From positions 1 to 6,531 of the forward strand of contig VGEI01000211.1 of NCBI GenBank assembly GCA_016869415.1: DNA of 6,531 bases. The letters are read 5' to 3'. Every line of letters begins with the position of its first letter. Within the stretch, counting starts at the first letter, position 1. A model generated the notes under the pieces. It made no database searches. It saw only the letters and a program-made list of their open reading frames with translations, and was not told the origin of the DNA. Shown here piece after piece: positions 1 through 6,122 of the stretch. The translations under genes and the position numbers were made by a program. This DNA comes from Alphaproteobacteria bacterium. Lineage in GTDB: Bacteria > Pseudomonadota > Alphaproteobacteria > CACIAM-22H2.

Positions 1-2
1 TG

Positions 3-119
3 GTCCGGGCCATGGCGGTGTGGGCGCTGAAACGCCTGATGCCGGCGGCGGAGTTCGCCATGCTCGCTGCCGGCCGGCGGGAGAGCGATCCCTACGTCGC
101 CGCCGAGTGGACGGTATGA
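3..119 (+). CDS. queG: C-terminal end of probable epoxyqueuosine reductase (QueG), 5'-truncated
   Basis: The frame starting at base 3 is open to a TGA at 117-119 and gives the last 38 residues of a protein whose start lies outside the window. The residues VRAMAVWALKRL look like one helix pair of the HEAT-like repeat that closes QueG proteins, followed by an acidic tail (ESDPYVAAEW) of the kind seen in alphaproteobacterial QueG. QueG is a cytoplasmic cobalamin and iron-sulfur enzyme that reduces epoxyqueuosine to queuosine in tRNA, the last step of the pathway. The stop codon overlaps the queA start (ATGA), which implies one transcript and coupled translation and supports the assignment by context. 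The catalytic and Fe-S domains are not visible, so the name rests on a short tail plus neighbours. Another HEAT-repeat protein is possible. Confidence 0.65.
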   Translation, partial: VRAMAVWALKRLMPAAEFAMLAAGRRESDPYVAAEWTV

Positions 120-1150
120 AAGTCGCCGAGTTCGATTTCGAGCTGCCGCCGGAGCGCATCGCCCAGCACCCGGCCGCACCCCGCGACGCCGCCCGCCTGC
201 TCGAGGTCGGCAGGACGCTGATCGACCGCGTCATCACCGACCTGCCGCGTCTGCTGCGGCCGGGCGATTTGCTGGTCTACAACGACACGCGTGTCATCAA
301 GGCCCGGCTCTACGGCAAGCGCGGTGCTGCTTCCGTCGGCATCACCCTGCACAAGGCCGAGGGAGAGGGTGTGTGGCGCGCCTTCGCCCGGCCGGCCAAG
401 AAGCTGCGGGCCGCCGACGTCATCGACTTTGCGCCCGGCTTCTCGGCCGAGGTTCTGCGTAAGGGCGAGGGCGGTGAGGTAACCCTGCGCTTCGGCCTGG
501 CCCCGCCCGAGCTCATGGCCGCTCTCGACCGCCACGGCCACATGCCTCTGCCGCCTTATATCAAGCGCACGGCCGAGACCGACGCCGCCGACGTCGCCGA
601 CTACCAGACCGTCTGGGGCATCCGCCCCGGCGCGGTCGCCGCCTCGACCGCCGGGTTCCACTTCACGCCGCGCCTTCTGGGCGCGCTGGAGAAGGCGGGC
701 ATCGCCCGTACCGCCGTCACCCTGCATGTCGGAGCCGGGACCTTCCTGCCGGTGAAGGTCGCCGACACCGCGGATCACAAGATGCATGCCGAATGGGGTG
801 AGATCGGCGCTGACACGGTCGCGGCCATAGAGAACACGCAGCGTCGGGGCGGACGTATCGTTTCCGTCGGCACGACAGCGCTGCGGGTGCTAGAAACCGT
901 CTCCCGTCAGGACGGCGGCCTGCGCCCCTGGTCGGGCGAGACCGATATTTTCATCACGCCAGGGTTCAAGTTCCGTACCGTCGACATGCTGCTGACCAAC
1001 TTCCATCTGCCACGCTCAACCCTGTTCATGCTGGTTGCCGCCTTCGCCGGGCTCGAACGCATGAAACAGGCCTACACCCACGCTATCCACCACGAATATC
1101 GCTTCTACTCCTACGGCGACTGCTGCCTGCTGCACGGGAGCCGCGCGTGA
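116..1150 (+). CDS. queA: S-adenosylmethionine:tRNA ribosyltransferase-isomerase QueA
   Basis: QueA transfers and isomerises the ribosyl part of SAM onto preQ1 in tRNA, making epoxyqueuosine in the cytoplasm. The 344-residue product has the usual family length. Recognisable blocks in order are LVYNDTRVIKARL (about 53-65), GHMPLPPYIK (141-150), YQTVWGIRPGAVAASTAGFH (163-182), VTLHVGAGTFLPV (201-213), HKMHAEW (221-227), VGTTALRVLET (251-261), TDIFITPGFKF (276-286), LLTNFHLPRSTL (292-303) and the C-terminal YRFYSYGD (328-335). The ATG at 116 is chosen because it gives the canonical N-terminus MKVAEFDFELP and overlaps the upstream stop by 4 bases. An in-frame GTG at 20 would add 32 residues unlike the family. 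The AASTAGFHF block has Ser and Phe where many homologues have Pro and Leu. The 3' end overlaps tgt by 4 bases. Confidence 0.97.
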   Translation: MKVAEFDFELPPERIAQHPAAPRDAARLLEVGRTLIDRVITDLPRLLRPGDLLVYNDTRVIKARLYGKRGAASVGITLHKAEGEGVWRAFARPAKKLRAADVIDFAPGFSAEVLRKGEGGEVTLRFGLAPPELMAALDRHGHMPLPPYIKRTAETDAADVADYQTVWGIRPGAVAASTAGFHFTPRLLGALEKAGIARTAVTLHVGAGTFLPVKVADTADHKMHAEWGEIGADTVAAIENTQRRGGRIVSVGTTALRVLETVSRQDGGLRPWSGETDIFITPGFKFRTVDMLLTNFHLPRSTLFMLVAAFAGLERMKQAYTHAIHHEYRFYSYGDCCLLHGSRA

Positions 1151-2286
1151 CACTGGGCTTCGAGCTGAAGACACGCGACGGGCGGGCACGGCGTGGGAGC
1201 CTGACCACGGCGCACGGTACCATCGAGACACCGACCTTCATGCCGGTGGGCACGGCGGCGACGGTCAAAGCCATGACGCCGGAGGACGTGCGCGCCACGG
1301 GCGCCGAGATCCTGCTGTGCAACACCTATCACCTGATGCTGCGCCCGGGCGCCGAGCGGGTGGCGAAGCTCGGCGGCCTGCACCGCTTCATGAACTGGCC
1401 GGGCCCGATCCTCACCGATTCCGGCGGCTACCAGGTCATGTCGCTGGCCGAACTTCGGAAGTTGAACGAAGAGGGCGTCACCTTCCGGTCGCATCTCGAC
1501 GGCTCTAAGCATTTGCTCACCCCCGAGCGCTCGATCCGGATCCAGCACCTGCTCGACGCCACCATCGCCATGTGCTTCGACGAGTGCACGCCCTATCCGG
1601 CGACCGAAGAGCAGGCGGCGGCCTCGATGCGCCTGTCGATGCGCTGGGCCAAGCGATCGAAGGATGCCTTCGCGCCGCGCCTGGGTTATGGCCTGTTCGG
1701 CATCGTTCAGGGCGGCGTTCACCCGGGCTTGCGCGAGGAATCGGCCAAGGCGCTAATCGCCATCGGTTTCGACGGCTACGCCATCGGCGGCCTGGCGGTG
1801 GGCGAGGGGACGGAGCTGATGCTCTCCACCCTCGACGCCACGGAGCCGCTGCTGCCCGCAGATCGGCCGCGTTATCTCATGGGTGTAGGCAAGCCGTCCG
1901 ATCTGGTGGCCGCCGTCGCACGCGGCGTCGACATGTTCGACTGCGTGCTACCCACCCGCTCCGGCCGCACGGCGCAGGCCTTCACCCGCTCAGGCACGCT
2001 CAATTTGCGCAACGCCCGCCATGCTGATGACCCGGGTCCGCTCGACCCGAGATGCCGCTGCCCGGCCTGCCGTTCCTACTCCAGGGCCTATCTGCACCAT
2101 CTGACTAAGGCCAATGAGATCCTCGGCGCCATGCTGCTCACCCGCCACAACCTGACCTACTACCAGGATCTGATGGCCCAGATGCGTGCGGCGATCGAGA
2201 CAGGCCGTTTCGCCGCCTTTCTTGCCGGCTTCGAGAAGGAAGAAACCAAGGAGAGCGTAGAGATGTCGCAGAGTTCGCAGACATAG
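1147..2286 (+). CDS. tgt: tRNA-guanine(34) transglycosylase (bacterial Tgt)
   Basis: Tgt exchanges guanine 34 for preQ1 in tRNAs with a GUN anticodon (Asp, Asn, His, Tyr). The 379-residue protein carries every key residue I can place against the Zymomonas mobilis enzyme: the general-base Asp91 in TDSGGYQVMSL, Asp145 and Cys147 in FDECT, Gln188 in GIVQGG, GGLAVGE at 214-220 with the bacterial-type Val218, the nucleophile Asp265 in GVDMFDCVLPTRSGR, and a zinc site Cys303, Cys305, Cys308 and His334. The GTG start at 1147 is supported by its GTGA overlap with the queA stop, a GGGAG ribosome-binding site at 1136-1140, and the family-like N-terminus (FELKTRDGRARRG). The family body ends near residue 362 (FLAGF). 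The following Glu/Ser/Thr-rich tail (KEETKESVEMSQSSQT) and the stop lie in or beside a palindromic repeat and look acquired. Confidence 0.97.
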   Translation: MTLGFELKTRDGRARRGSLTTAHGTIETPTFMPVGTAATVKAMTPEDVRATGAEILLCNTYHLMLRPGAERVAKLGGLHRFMNWPGPILTDSGGYQVMSLAELRKLNEEGVTFRSHLDGSKHLLTPERSIRIQHLLDATIAMCFDECTPYPATEEQAAASMRLSMRWAKRSKDAFAPRLGYGLFGIVQGGVHPGLREESAKALIAIGFDGYAIGGLAVGEGTELMLSTLDATEPLLPADRPRYLMGVGKPSDLVAAVARGVDMFDCVLPTRSGRTAQAFTRSGTLNLRNARHADDPGPLDPRCRCPACRSYSRAYLHHLTKANEILGAMLLTRHNLTYYQDLMAQMRAAIETGRFAAFLAGFEKEETKESVEMSQSSQT

Positions 2287-2336
2287 TTTAAATACTCGGC
2301 GTACTCTGCATTTCTCAGTGTCCTCTGCGGTGAAAT
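2241..2336. repeat. Imperfect inverted repeat spanning tgt 3' end and queF leader
   Basis: The core is GCAGAGTTCGC at 2268-2278 facing GCGTACTCTGC at 2299-2309: 11 bases paired with one mismatch around an AT-rich centre containing TTTAAA. The similarity continues outward imperfectly. The left flank (GGAGAGCGTAGAGATGTC) resembles the reverse complement of the right flank (TTTCTCAGTGTCCTCTGCGG) if small gaps are allowed. From memory this matches the style of dispersed intergenic repeats built on CTCTGCG/CGCAGAG units found in many bacterial genomes, but I cannot confirm the family here. The left arm is read as the Tgt C-terminus and the right arm becomes the untranslated leader of queF. The outer boundaries are approximate. 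Confidence 0.7.
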
Positions 2337-2341
2337 CCTCC

Positions 2342-2812
2342 ATGCCGAAACAGAGCAAGATCTACAAAGGCCTGGTCCAACTCGGGCGCCATTCGGCGCT
2401 GCCGGCCAGCCCCGACAAGGCCGAGCTCGAGCGGGTACCCAACCCGCATCCGCGCCGGACCTACCTCGTGCGCTTCACCGCACCCGAGTTCACCACGCTT
2501 TGCCCGGTCACCGGCCAGCCGGACTTCGCCCATCTGGTGATCGACTACGTGCCCGGGCGCTGGCTGGTCGAGAGCAAGTCGCTGAAGCTCTATCTCGGGG
2601 CGTTCCGCAACGAGCATGGTTTCCATGAGCAGTGCACGCTCGATATCGGCGAGCGGCTGGTGAAGCTCCTGGCACCCCGCTGGCTGCGTATCGGCGGCTA
2701 CTGGTACCCGCGCGGCGGCATGCCCATAGACGTCTTCTGGCAGACCGGCCGCCCGCCCCCGGGGCTATGGCTGCCGGACACCGGCGTGGCGCCCTATCGC
2801 GGCCGGGGGTAG
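2342..2812 (+). CDS. queF: NADPH-dependent 7-cyano-7-deazaguanine (preQ0) reductase QueF, short type
   Basis: QueF reduces the nitrile of preQ0 to the aminomethyl group of preQ1 with NADPH, supplying the base that Tgt inserts. The product is 156 residues, the short single-domain (YkvM-like) form of the tunnelling-fold superfamily, not the longer two-domain E. coli form. Visible features are the catalytic Cys54 in LCPVTGQPDF, the proton-relay Asp61, the QueF signature ESKSLKLYL (77-85), the substrate-binding Glu96 in FHEQC, and the conserved C-terminal IGGYWYPRGGMPIDVFWQTG. The ATG at 2342 is preferred because MPKQSKIYKGLVQLG matches the family start. An in-frame GTG at 2318 would add eight residues read from the repeat. 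No good ribosome-binding site precedes the ATG (only GGTGAAA, within the repeat). The gene follows tgt after 55 bases and probably shares its transcript. Confidence 0.96.
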   Translation: MPKQSKIYKGLVQLGRHSALPASPDKAELERVPNPHPRRTYLVRFTAPEFTTLCPVTGQPDFAHLVIDYVPGRWLVESKSLKLYLGAFRNEHGFHEQCTLDIGERLVKLLAPRWLRIGGYWYPRGGMPIDVFWQTGRPPPGLWLPDTGVAPYRGRG

Positions 2813-2862
2813 ACTCCCGCCCATCGCCTTTGCTTACATCGGCAACCACCAAGATCAAGACT

Positions 2863-2870
2863 GGGGAGGT
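2863..2870 (+). promoter_or_regulatory. Strong Shine-Dalgarno site of the binding-protein gene
   Basis: GGGGAGGT contains the full GGAGGT core and ends 6 bases before the ATG at 2877. It is the best ribosome-binding site in the window, which fits a periplasmic binding protein made in excess over its membrane partners. The 64-base gap between queF and this gene shows no convincing sigma-70 promoter and no clear terminator, so where transcription of the transporter begins is unresolved. Confidence 0.8.
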
Positions 2871-2876
2871 CGGACC

Positions 2877-4040
2877 ATGAACAAGCGGAATTTCCTGCGC
2901 GCCGCCGCGGTGCTCGCTGCCTTGGGTGTCGTCGGCATGGCCGAGGCGCAGGCGCAGCAAACGCCGATCAAGATCGGCTCGTTCCTGGCCGTCACAGGCC
3001 CAGCTTCGTTTCTCGGTGACCCGGAAGCCAAGACCCTGAGGCTCTATGTCGACACGGTCAACAGGGCCGGTGGCGTCAATGGCCGCCAGCTCCAGGCCGT
3101 GATCTACGACTCAGCGGGCGATGCCCGCCAGGCCGTGACCTTCGTCCGCCGCCTGATCGAGGAGGACAAGGTCGACATCATCGTCGGCGGCTCGACCACC
3201 GGCGAGACCATGGCCGTGGTGCCACTGGCCGAGGAAGCGCAGATCCCCTTCATCTCGCTCGGCGGCGCCAACGTCATCGTCGAGCCGGTGAAGAAATGGG
3301 TGTTCAAGATGCCGCATTCTGACCGGATGGCGGTCGAGAAGATTTACGAGGACATGAAGAAGCACGGCAAGACCAAGGCTGCGATCCTCGGCGGCTCGGG
3401 CGGCTTCGACCAGTCTTGCCGCAAGGAGGCGAAGGATCTGGCGGCGAAGTACGGCATCACCGTCGTGGCCGACGAGACCTACGCGCCGACCGACACCGAC
3501 ATGACGGTGCAGTTGACCAAGATCAAGAACACGCCTGGCGTGGAGGCCATCGTCGGCTGCGGCTTCGGTGCACCCACCGCGATCACGGCGCGCAACTATC
3601 GCCAGCTCGGCATGCAGAATATCCAGTTCTATTTCAATCATGGCGTCGGCTCGCAGCAGTTCATCGATGGCGCGGGCGGCGGGGCGGAGGGCATGCGCGT
3701 ACCCGTGGCGGCCCTGCTGGTCGCTGATCAGCTCGCGGCCAACGACCCGCAGAAGAAGGTGGCTGAGGACTACACTCGCGCCTACCGCGCCGCGTACAAC
3801 AACGAGCCGGTCTCGACCTTCGGCGGTCACATGTATGACGGCTTCATGATCGCCATCGAGGCGATGAAACGCGCCGGCGGTACGGACAAGGCCAAGGTCC
3901 GTGACGAGATCGAGAAGACTAAGGGCTTCGTCGGTGCCGACGGGATCTACAACATGTCGCCGACCGACCACATGGGTCTCAGCCTCGACTCCTTCAAGAT
4001 GGTCGAGATCCGCAACAACACCTGGAAGCTGCTCTATTAG
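2877..4040 (+). CDS. Periplasmic substrate-binding protein of a Liv/HAAT-type ABC importer
   Basis: This is a type I periplasmic binding protein (Peripla_BP_6/LivJ-like) of 387 residues. Residues 1 to about 26 form a signal peptide: a basic start (MNKRNFLR), a hydrophobic core and a likely cleavage after AEAQA. The KR-x-FL start resembles a twin-arginine motif in which Lys replaces the first Arg. The mature lobe begins PIKIGSFLAVTGPASFLGDP (30-49), then VNRAGGVNGRQLQAVIYDSA (61-80), GGSTTGETMAVVPLAEE (104-120), the hinge region IPFISLGGANV (123-133), GGFDQSCRKEAK (175-186) and HMYDGFMIAIEAMKRAG (318-334). It captures the solute and delivers it to the two permeases encoded downstream. Proteins of this pattern, with the DHMGLSLDSFKMVEI-type ending, are abundant in alpha- and betaproteobacteria and often annotated for branched-chain amino acids or aromatic acids. 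The true ligand cannot be read from sequence. Start chosen from the signal peptide and strong ribosome-binding site. Confidence 0.93.
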   Translation: MNKRNFLRAAAVLAALGVVGMAEAQAQQTPIKIGSFLAVTGPASFLGDPEAKTLRLYVDTVNRAGGVNGRQLQAVIYDSAGDARQAVTFVRRLIEEDKVDIIVGGSTTGETMAVVPLAEEAQIPFISLGGANVIVEPVKKWVFKMPHSDRMAVEKIYEDMKKHGKTKAAILGGSGGFDQSCRKEAKDLAAKYGITVVADETYAPTDTDMTVQLTKIKNTPGVEAIVGCGFGAPTAITARNYRQLGMQNIQFYFNHGVGSQQFIDGAGGGAEGMRVPVAALLVADQLAANDPQKKVAEDYTRAYRAAYNNEPVSTFGGHMYDGFMIAIEAMKRAGGTDKAKVRDEIEKTKGFVGADGIYNMSPTDHMGLSLDSFKMVEIRNNTWKLLY

Positions 4041-4075
4041 CTTCCGCAGGGTCGCCCTGGGGCGGCGCGCGATCA

Positions 4076-4101
4076 GGGCCTCATCCTTCGGGGTGAGGCC
4101 C
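4076..4101 (+). terminator. UUCG-capped hairpin between binding-protein gene and livH-like gene
   Basis: GGGCCTCATCC (4076-4086) pairs with GGGTGAGGCCC (4091-4101) as an 11-bp stem with one G-U pair, closed by the very stable C(UUCG)G tetraloop. It sits 35 bases after the binding-protein stop and 19 bases before the livH-like start. The downstream bases GTTCTGTAAG lack a proper U tract, so full intrinsic termination is doubtful. It could be a partial terminator or an mRNA-protecting stem that keeps binding-protein message more abundant than permease message. It might also be a relic of a dispersed palindrome of the CCTCATCC type. Confidence 0.5.
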
Positions 4102-4120
4102 GTTCTGTAAGGGCGAGAAG

Positions 4121-5011
4121 TTGGCTGAATTCCTGCAGTTCGCCTTCTCAGGGCTCACTGTCGGTGCGATCTACGCGCTGGTGGCTCTCGGCTTTGCGCT
4201 GATCTACAACGCCAGCCACGTCATCAATTTCGCCCAGGGTGAATTCGTCACCATCGGGGGCATGGCAACTGTGGCGCTGATAGCCGGAGGTGGCGGGCTG
4301 CCGCTGCTGCTGGCTATTCCGACGGCAGTCATGATCACGGCGCTGGTCGGCCTGGCCCTGGAGAAACTCGCCATCGAGCCGGCAGTCCGCCGGCCCGGCG
4401 GGACCTCGGTCGTCACTCTCATCATCATCACCATCGGCGCCTCGATCCTGATCCGCGGCGTCATCCAGGTCACCCTCGGCAAGGATTTTCACCGTCTGCC
4501 GGCGTTCTCCGGCGAGGTGCCTTTGGACATTCTCGGTGCCCGGCTGCAGCCACAGGGACTTTGGGTCCTAGGCGTTACCCTCCTGGTCGTGGCAGTGCTG
4601 TGGTGGTTCTTCGGCTATCAGCGCTTCGGCAAGGCTATGCTTGCCACGTCGCACAACCGGCTGGCGGCGCAGCTCGTGGGTATCGACACGCGGCTCATCC
4701 TGCTAGCTAGCTTCGGCCTGTCGGCGGCGTTGGGTGGTCTCGCCGGCATCCTGACAGCGCCGATCACCCTGACCAAATACGACGTCGGCATCATGCTCGG
4801 CCTCAAGGGCTTTGCCGCAGCCATTCTCGGCGGTCTGGGTAGCGGGCCGGGCGCCATCGTCGGCGGTATCGCGCTGGGTCTCGCCGAGGCGCTGGCCGCC
4901 GGCTACATCTCCTCGGCTTACAAGGATGCGGTCGCCTTCATCATCATCCTCGCCGTGCTGTTCGTGCGGCCGAGCGGCCTGCTCGGCGGCCGGACCACAG
5001 AGCGCGTGTGA
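4121..5011 (+). CDS. livH: Liv-type ABC importer permease (LivH family)
   Basis: This is an inner-membrane permease of 296 residues, typical for LivH, with about eight hydrophobic segments. Family blocks are GLTVGAIYALVALGFALIYN (11-30), INFAQGEF (35-42), a long Ile-rich segment (98-118), the cytoplasmic loop around FGKAMLATSHNRLAAQLVGID (169-189), and GLKGFAAAILGGLGSGPGAI (227-246), the conserved region before the last helices, with RPSGLLGG near the end. It forms half of the transmembrane channel with the livM-like protein. The start is a TTG at 4121, because MAEFLQFAFSGLTVGAIYAL matches the family start and no ATG or GTG fits as well. Its ribosome-binding site is weak (AAGGG around 4109-4113). 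A UUCG hairpin precedes it and a composite repeat separates it from the next permease. The symbol follows the family; the substrate is unproven. Confidence 0.94.
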   Translation: MAEFLQFAFSGLTVGAIYALVALGFALIYNASHVINFAQGEFVTIGGMATVALIAGGGGLPLLLAIPTAVMITALVGLALEKLAIEPAVRRPGGTSVVTLIIITIGASILIRGVIQVTLGKDFHRLPAFSGEVPLDILGARLQPQGLWVLGVTLLVVAVLWWFFGYQRFGKAMLATSHNRLAAQLVGIDTRLILLASFGLSAALGGLAGILTAPITLTKYDVGIMLGLKGFAAAILGGLGSGPGAIVGGIALGLAEALAAGYISSAYKDAVAFIIILAVLFVRPSGLLGGRTTERV

Positions 5012-5036
5012 TGACGGCGTGCCTAGCGTCTTCTTT

Positions 5037-5151
5037 CCCTCTCCGCCCCGTGGGGGCAGAGAGGGTTAGGGTGAGGTGGGGTTTCCCCGCACTTAGCCAC
5101 CCACCTCATCCCAAATCCTTCTCCGCCCTCAAGGGCGGAGAAGGACTTGGG
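5037..5151. repeat. Composite palindromic element: two inverted copies of a hairpin unit
   Basis: The left unit is a hairpin, CCCTCTCCGCCCC (5037-5049) pairing with GGGGCAGAGAGGG (5053-5065) with one mismatch. It is followed by TTAGGGTGAGGTGGGG. The right unit is the same pattern inverted: CCCACCTCATCCC (5100-5112), then TCCTTCTCCGCCCT (5116-5129) pairing perfectly with AGGGCGGAGAAGGA (5132-5145). Allowing one A/C mismatch extends that stem by CCCAA/TTGGG to about 20 bp (5110-5151). The inner arms GGGTGAGGTGGGG (5069-5081) and CCCACCTCATCCC can also pair, so the whole could fold as a three-stem cloverleaf. It resembles, from memory, the widespread CCCTCTCC...GGAGAGGGTTAGGGTGAGG intergenic repeats of GC-rich proteobacteria. 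No transposase or target-site duplication is evident. Confidence 0.85.
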
Positions 5152-5165
5152 GGGCGGGTGTAGCG

Positions 5166-6122
5166 ATGCGCCGCTTTCTCGACGCCCGCACCGGCGGCTT
5201 GCTTGTTCTGACGCTGATCGTGGCGCTGCTGCCGCTGCTCCTGCCCAACAAGTTCTACTACGACGTGGCGATCAAGACGCTGCTCAACGCTTTGGTCTGC
5301 GTCGGCCTCAACCTGCTGATCGGCTATGCAGGCCAGATCAGCCTCGGCCATGCCGGGTTCTTCGCGCTGGGCGGCTACGCCTCAGCTATCCTCACCGCCA
5401 AATACCAGTGGAACGGCTTTGCAGCGATGGCGGTCGGCATGGTCGGTGTCGGCCTGCTGGCGTTCATCGTCGCCCGGCCGATTCTCAAGCTGCGCGGCCA
5501 CTACCTGGCAATGGCGACGCTGGGTCTCGGCATCATTATCTCGATCGTGCTCAATCGCGAAATCCCGCTGACCGGCGGCCCGGACGGCATGAGCGTACCG
5601 GCGCTGCGTCTGGGCGAATGGCGGCTCACCGGCACGACCATCTGGTACTGGATCAGCGGCGGCACTCTCCTTGTCGCCGTCTGGCTGGCGCTCAACCTCA
5701 TCGATTCCGGCGTCGGCCGCGCCCTGCGCGCGCTGCACGGCTCGGAGGTCGCGGCCGAGACGGCCGGCATCGACACCACGCGCTACAAGGTGCTCATCTT
5801 CGTCGTCTCGGCAGTGTTCGCCAGCCTCGCCGGCTCGCTCTTCGCCCATGCCGAGCGTTTCATCACCCCGACCGAGGCCGGCTTCCTGCGCTCGATCGAG
5901 TTCGTCACCATGGTGGTGCTGGGCGGCATGGCCTCGACCTACGGGGCGGTGGTCGGGGCCACCATCCTCACCGTGCTGCCGCAGCTTTTGACCAAGCTGC
6001 ACGACTACGAGCACATCGCCTTCGGAGCGGTGCTGATCGGCGTGATGATCTTCATGCCCAAGGGATTGGTGCCGACCCTGAAGGACCGTTTCCGGCATCT
6101 TGCCGGAGGGCGGCCGCGATGA
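5166..6122 (+). CDS. livM: Liv-type ABC importer permease (LivM family)
   Basis: This is the second inner-membrane permease, 318 residues, which would pair with the LivH-like protein. Diagnostic blocks are LNLLIGYAGQISLGHAGFFA (48-67) followed by LGGYASAIL, LKLRGHYLAMATLGLG (107-122), TGGPDGM (136-142), the cytoplasmic loop GRALRALHGSEVAAETAGID (184-203), and EFVTMVVLGGMASTYGAVVG (245-264). The N-terminus MRRFLDARTGGLLVL leads straight into the first membrane segment. The ATG at 5166 is the only sensible start. No normal Shine-Dalgarno is present: the leader is G-rich and the last stem of the upstream repeat ends 14 bases before the ATG. The stop TGA overlaps the ATG of the ATPase gene (ATGA), so these two are probably translationally coupled. 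Confidence 0.95.
   Translation: MRRFLDARTGGLLVLTLIVALLPLLLPNKFYYDVAIKTLLNALVCVGLNLLIGYAGQISLGHAGFFALGGYASAILTAKYQWNGFAAMAVGMVGVGLLAFIVARPILKLRGHYLAMATLGLGIIISIVLNREIPLTGGPDGMSVPALRLGEWRLTGTTIWYWISGGTLLVAVWLALNLIDSGVGRALRALHGSEVAAETAGIDTTRYKVLIFVVSAVFASLAGSLFAHAERFITPTEAGFLRSIEFVTMVVLGGMASTYGAVVGATILTVLPQLLTKLHDYEHIAFGAVLIGVMIFMPKGLVPTLKDRFRHLAGGRPR
6105..6110 (+). promoter_or_regulatory. Shine-Dalgarno site of the livG-like gene
   Basis: GGAGGG lies inside the end of the livM-like coding region, 8 bases before the ATG at 6119. It decides the start, which overlaps the livM-like stop by 4 bases. Confidence 0.75.

Noticed and set aside
20..115. Earlier GTG start for queA
   Set aside because: It would add 32 Arg/Gly-rich residues unlike QueA and would overlap the upstream coding region by about 100 bases. 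The ATG at 116 with its ATGA overlap is better.
92..787. Open frame of 231 codons on the minus strand opposite queA
   Set aside because: It is a mirror of queA codon bias, with no recognisable motif and no credible ribosome-binding site.
2318..2341. Earlier GTG start for queF adding eight residues
   Set aside because: The added residues come from the palindromic repeat and are not family-like. The ATG at 2342 gives the standard QueF N-terminus.
2804..2819. Small hairpin over the queF stop (CGGGGG / CTCCCG) as a terminator
   Set aside because: The stem is only 6 bp with a G-T pair and no T run follows, so it is too weak to call.
2830..2859. Possible sigma-70 promoter (TTGCTT, then GATCAA at 17 bases) before the binding-protein gene
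   Set aside because: The -10 match is poor and such matches are common by chance; no operator-like symmetry supports it.
3111..3971. Long open frame (286 codons) on the minus strand opposite the binding-protein gene
   Set aside because: Its sequence is low-complexity, rich in Arg, His, Asp and Val, matches no family I know and lies wholly opposite a well-recognised gene. Long antisense frames are expected in GC-rich DNA.
4419..4436. CATCATCATCACCATC stretch resembling a simple repeat or His-tag-like sequence
   Set aside because: In the gene's frame it encodes Ile/Thr residues of a membrane helix in the LivH-like permease, which is ordinary codon use.
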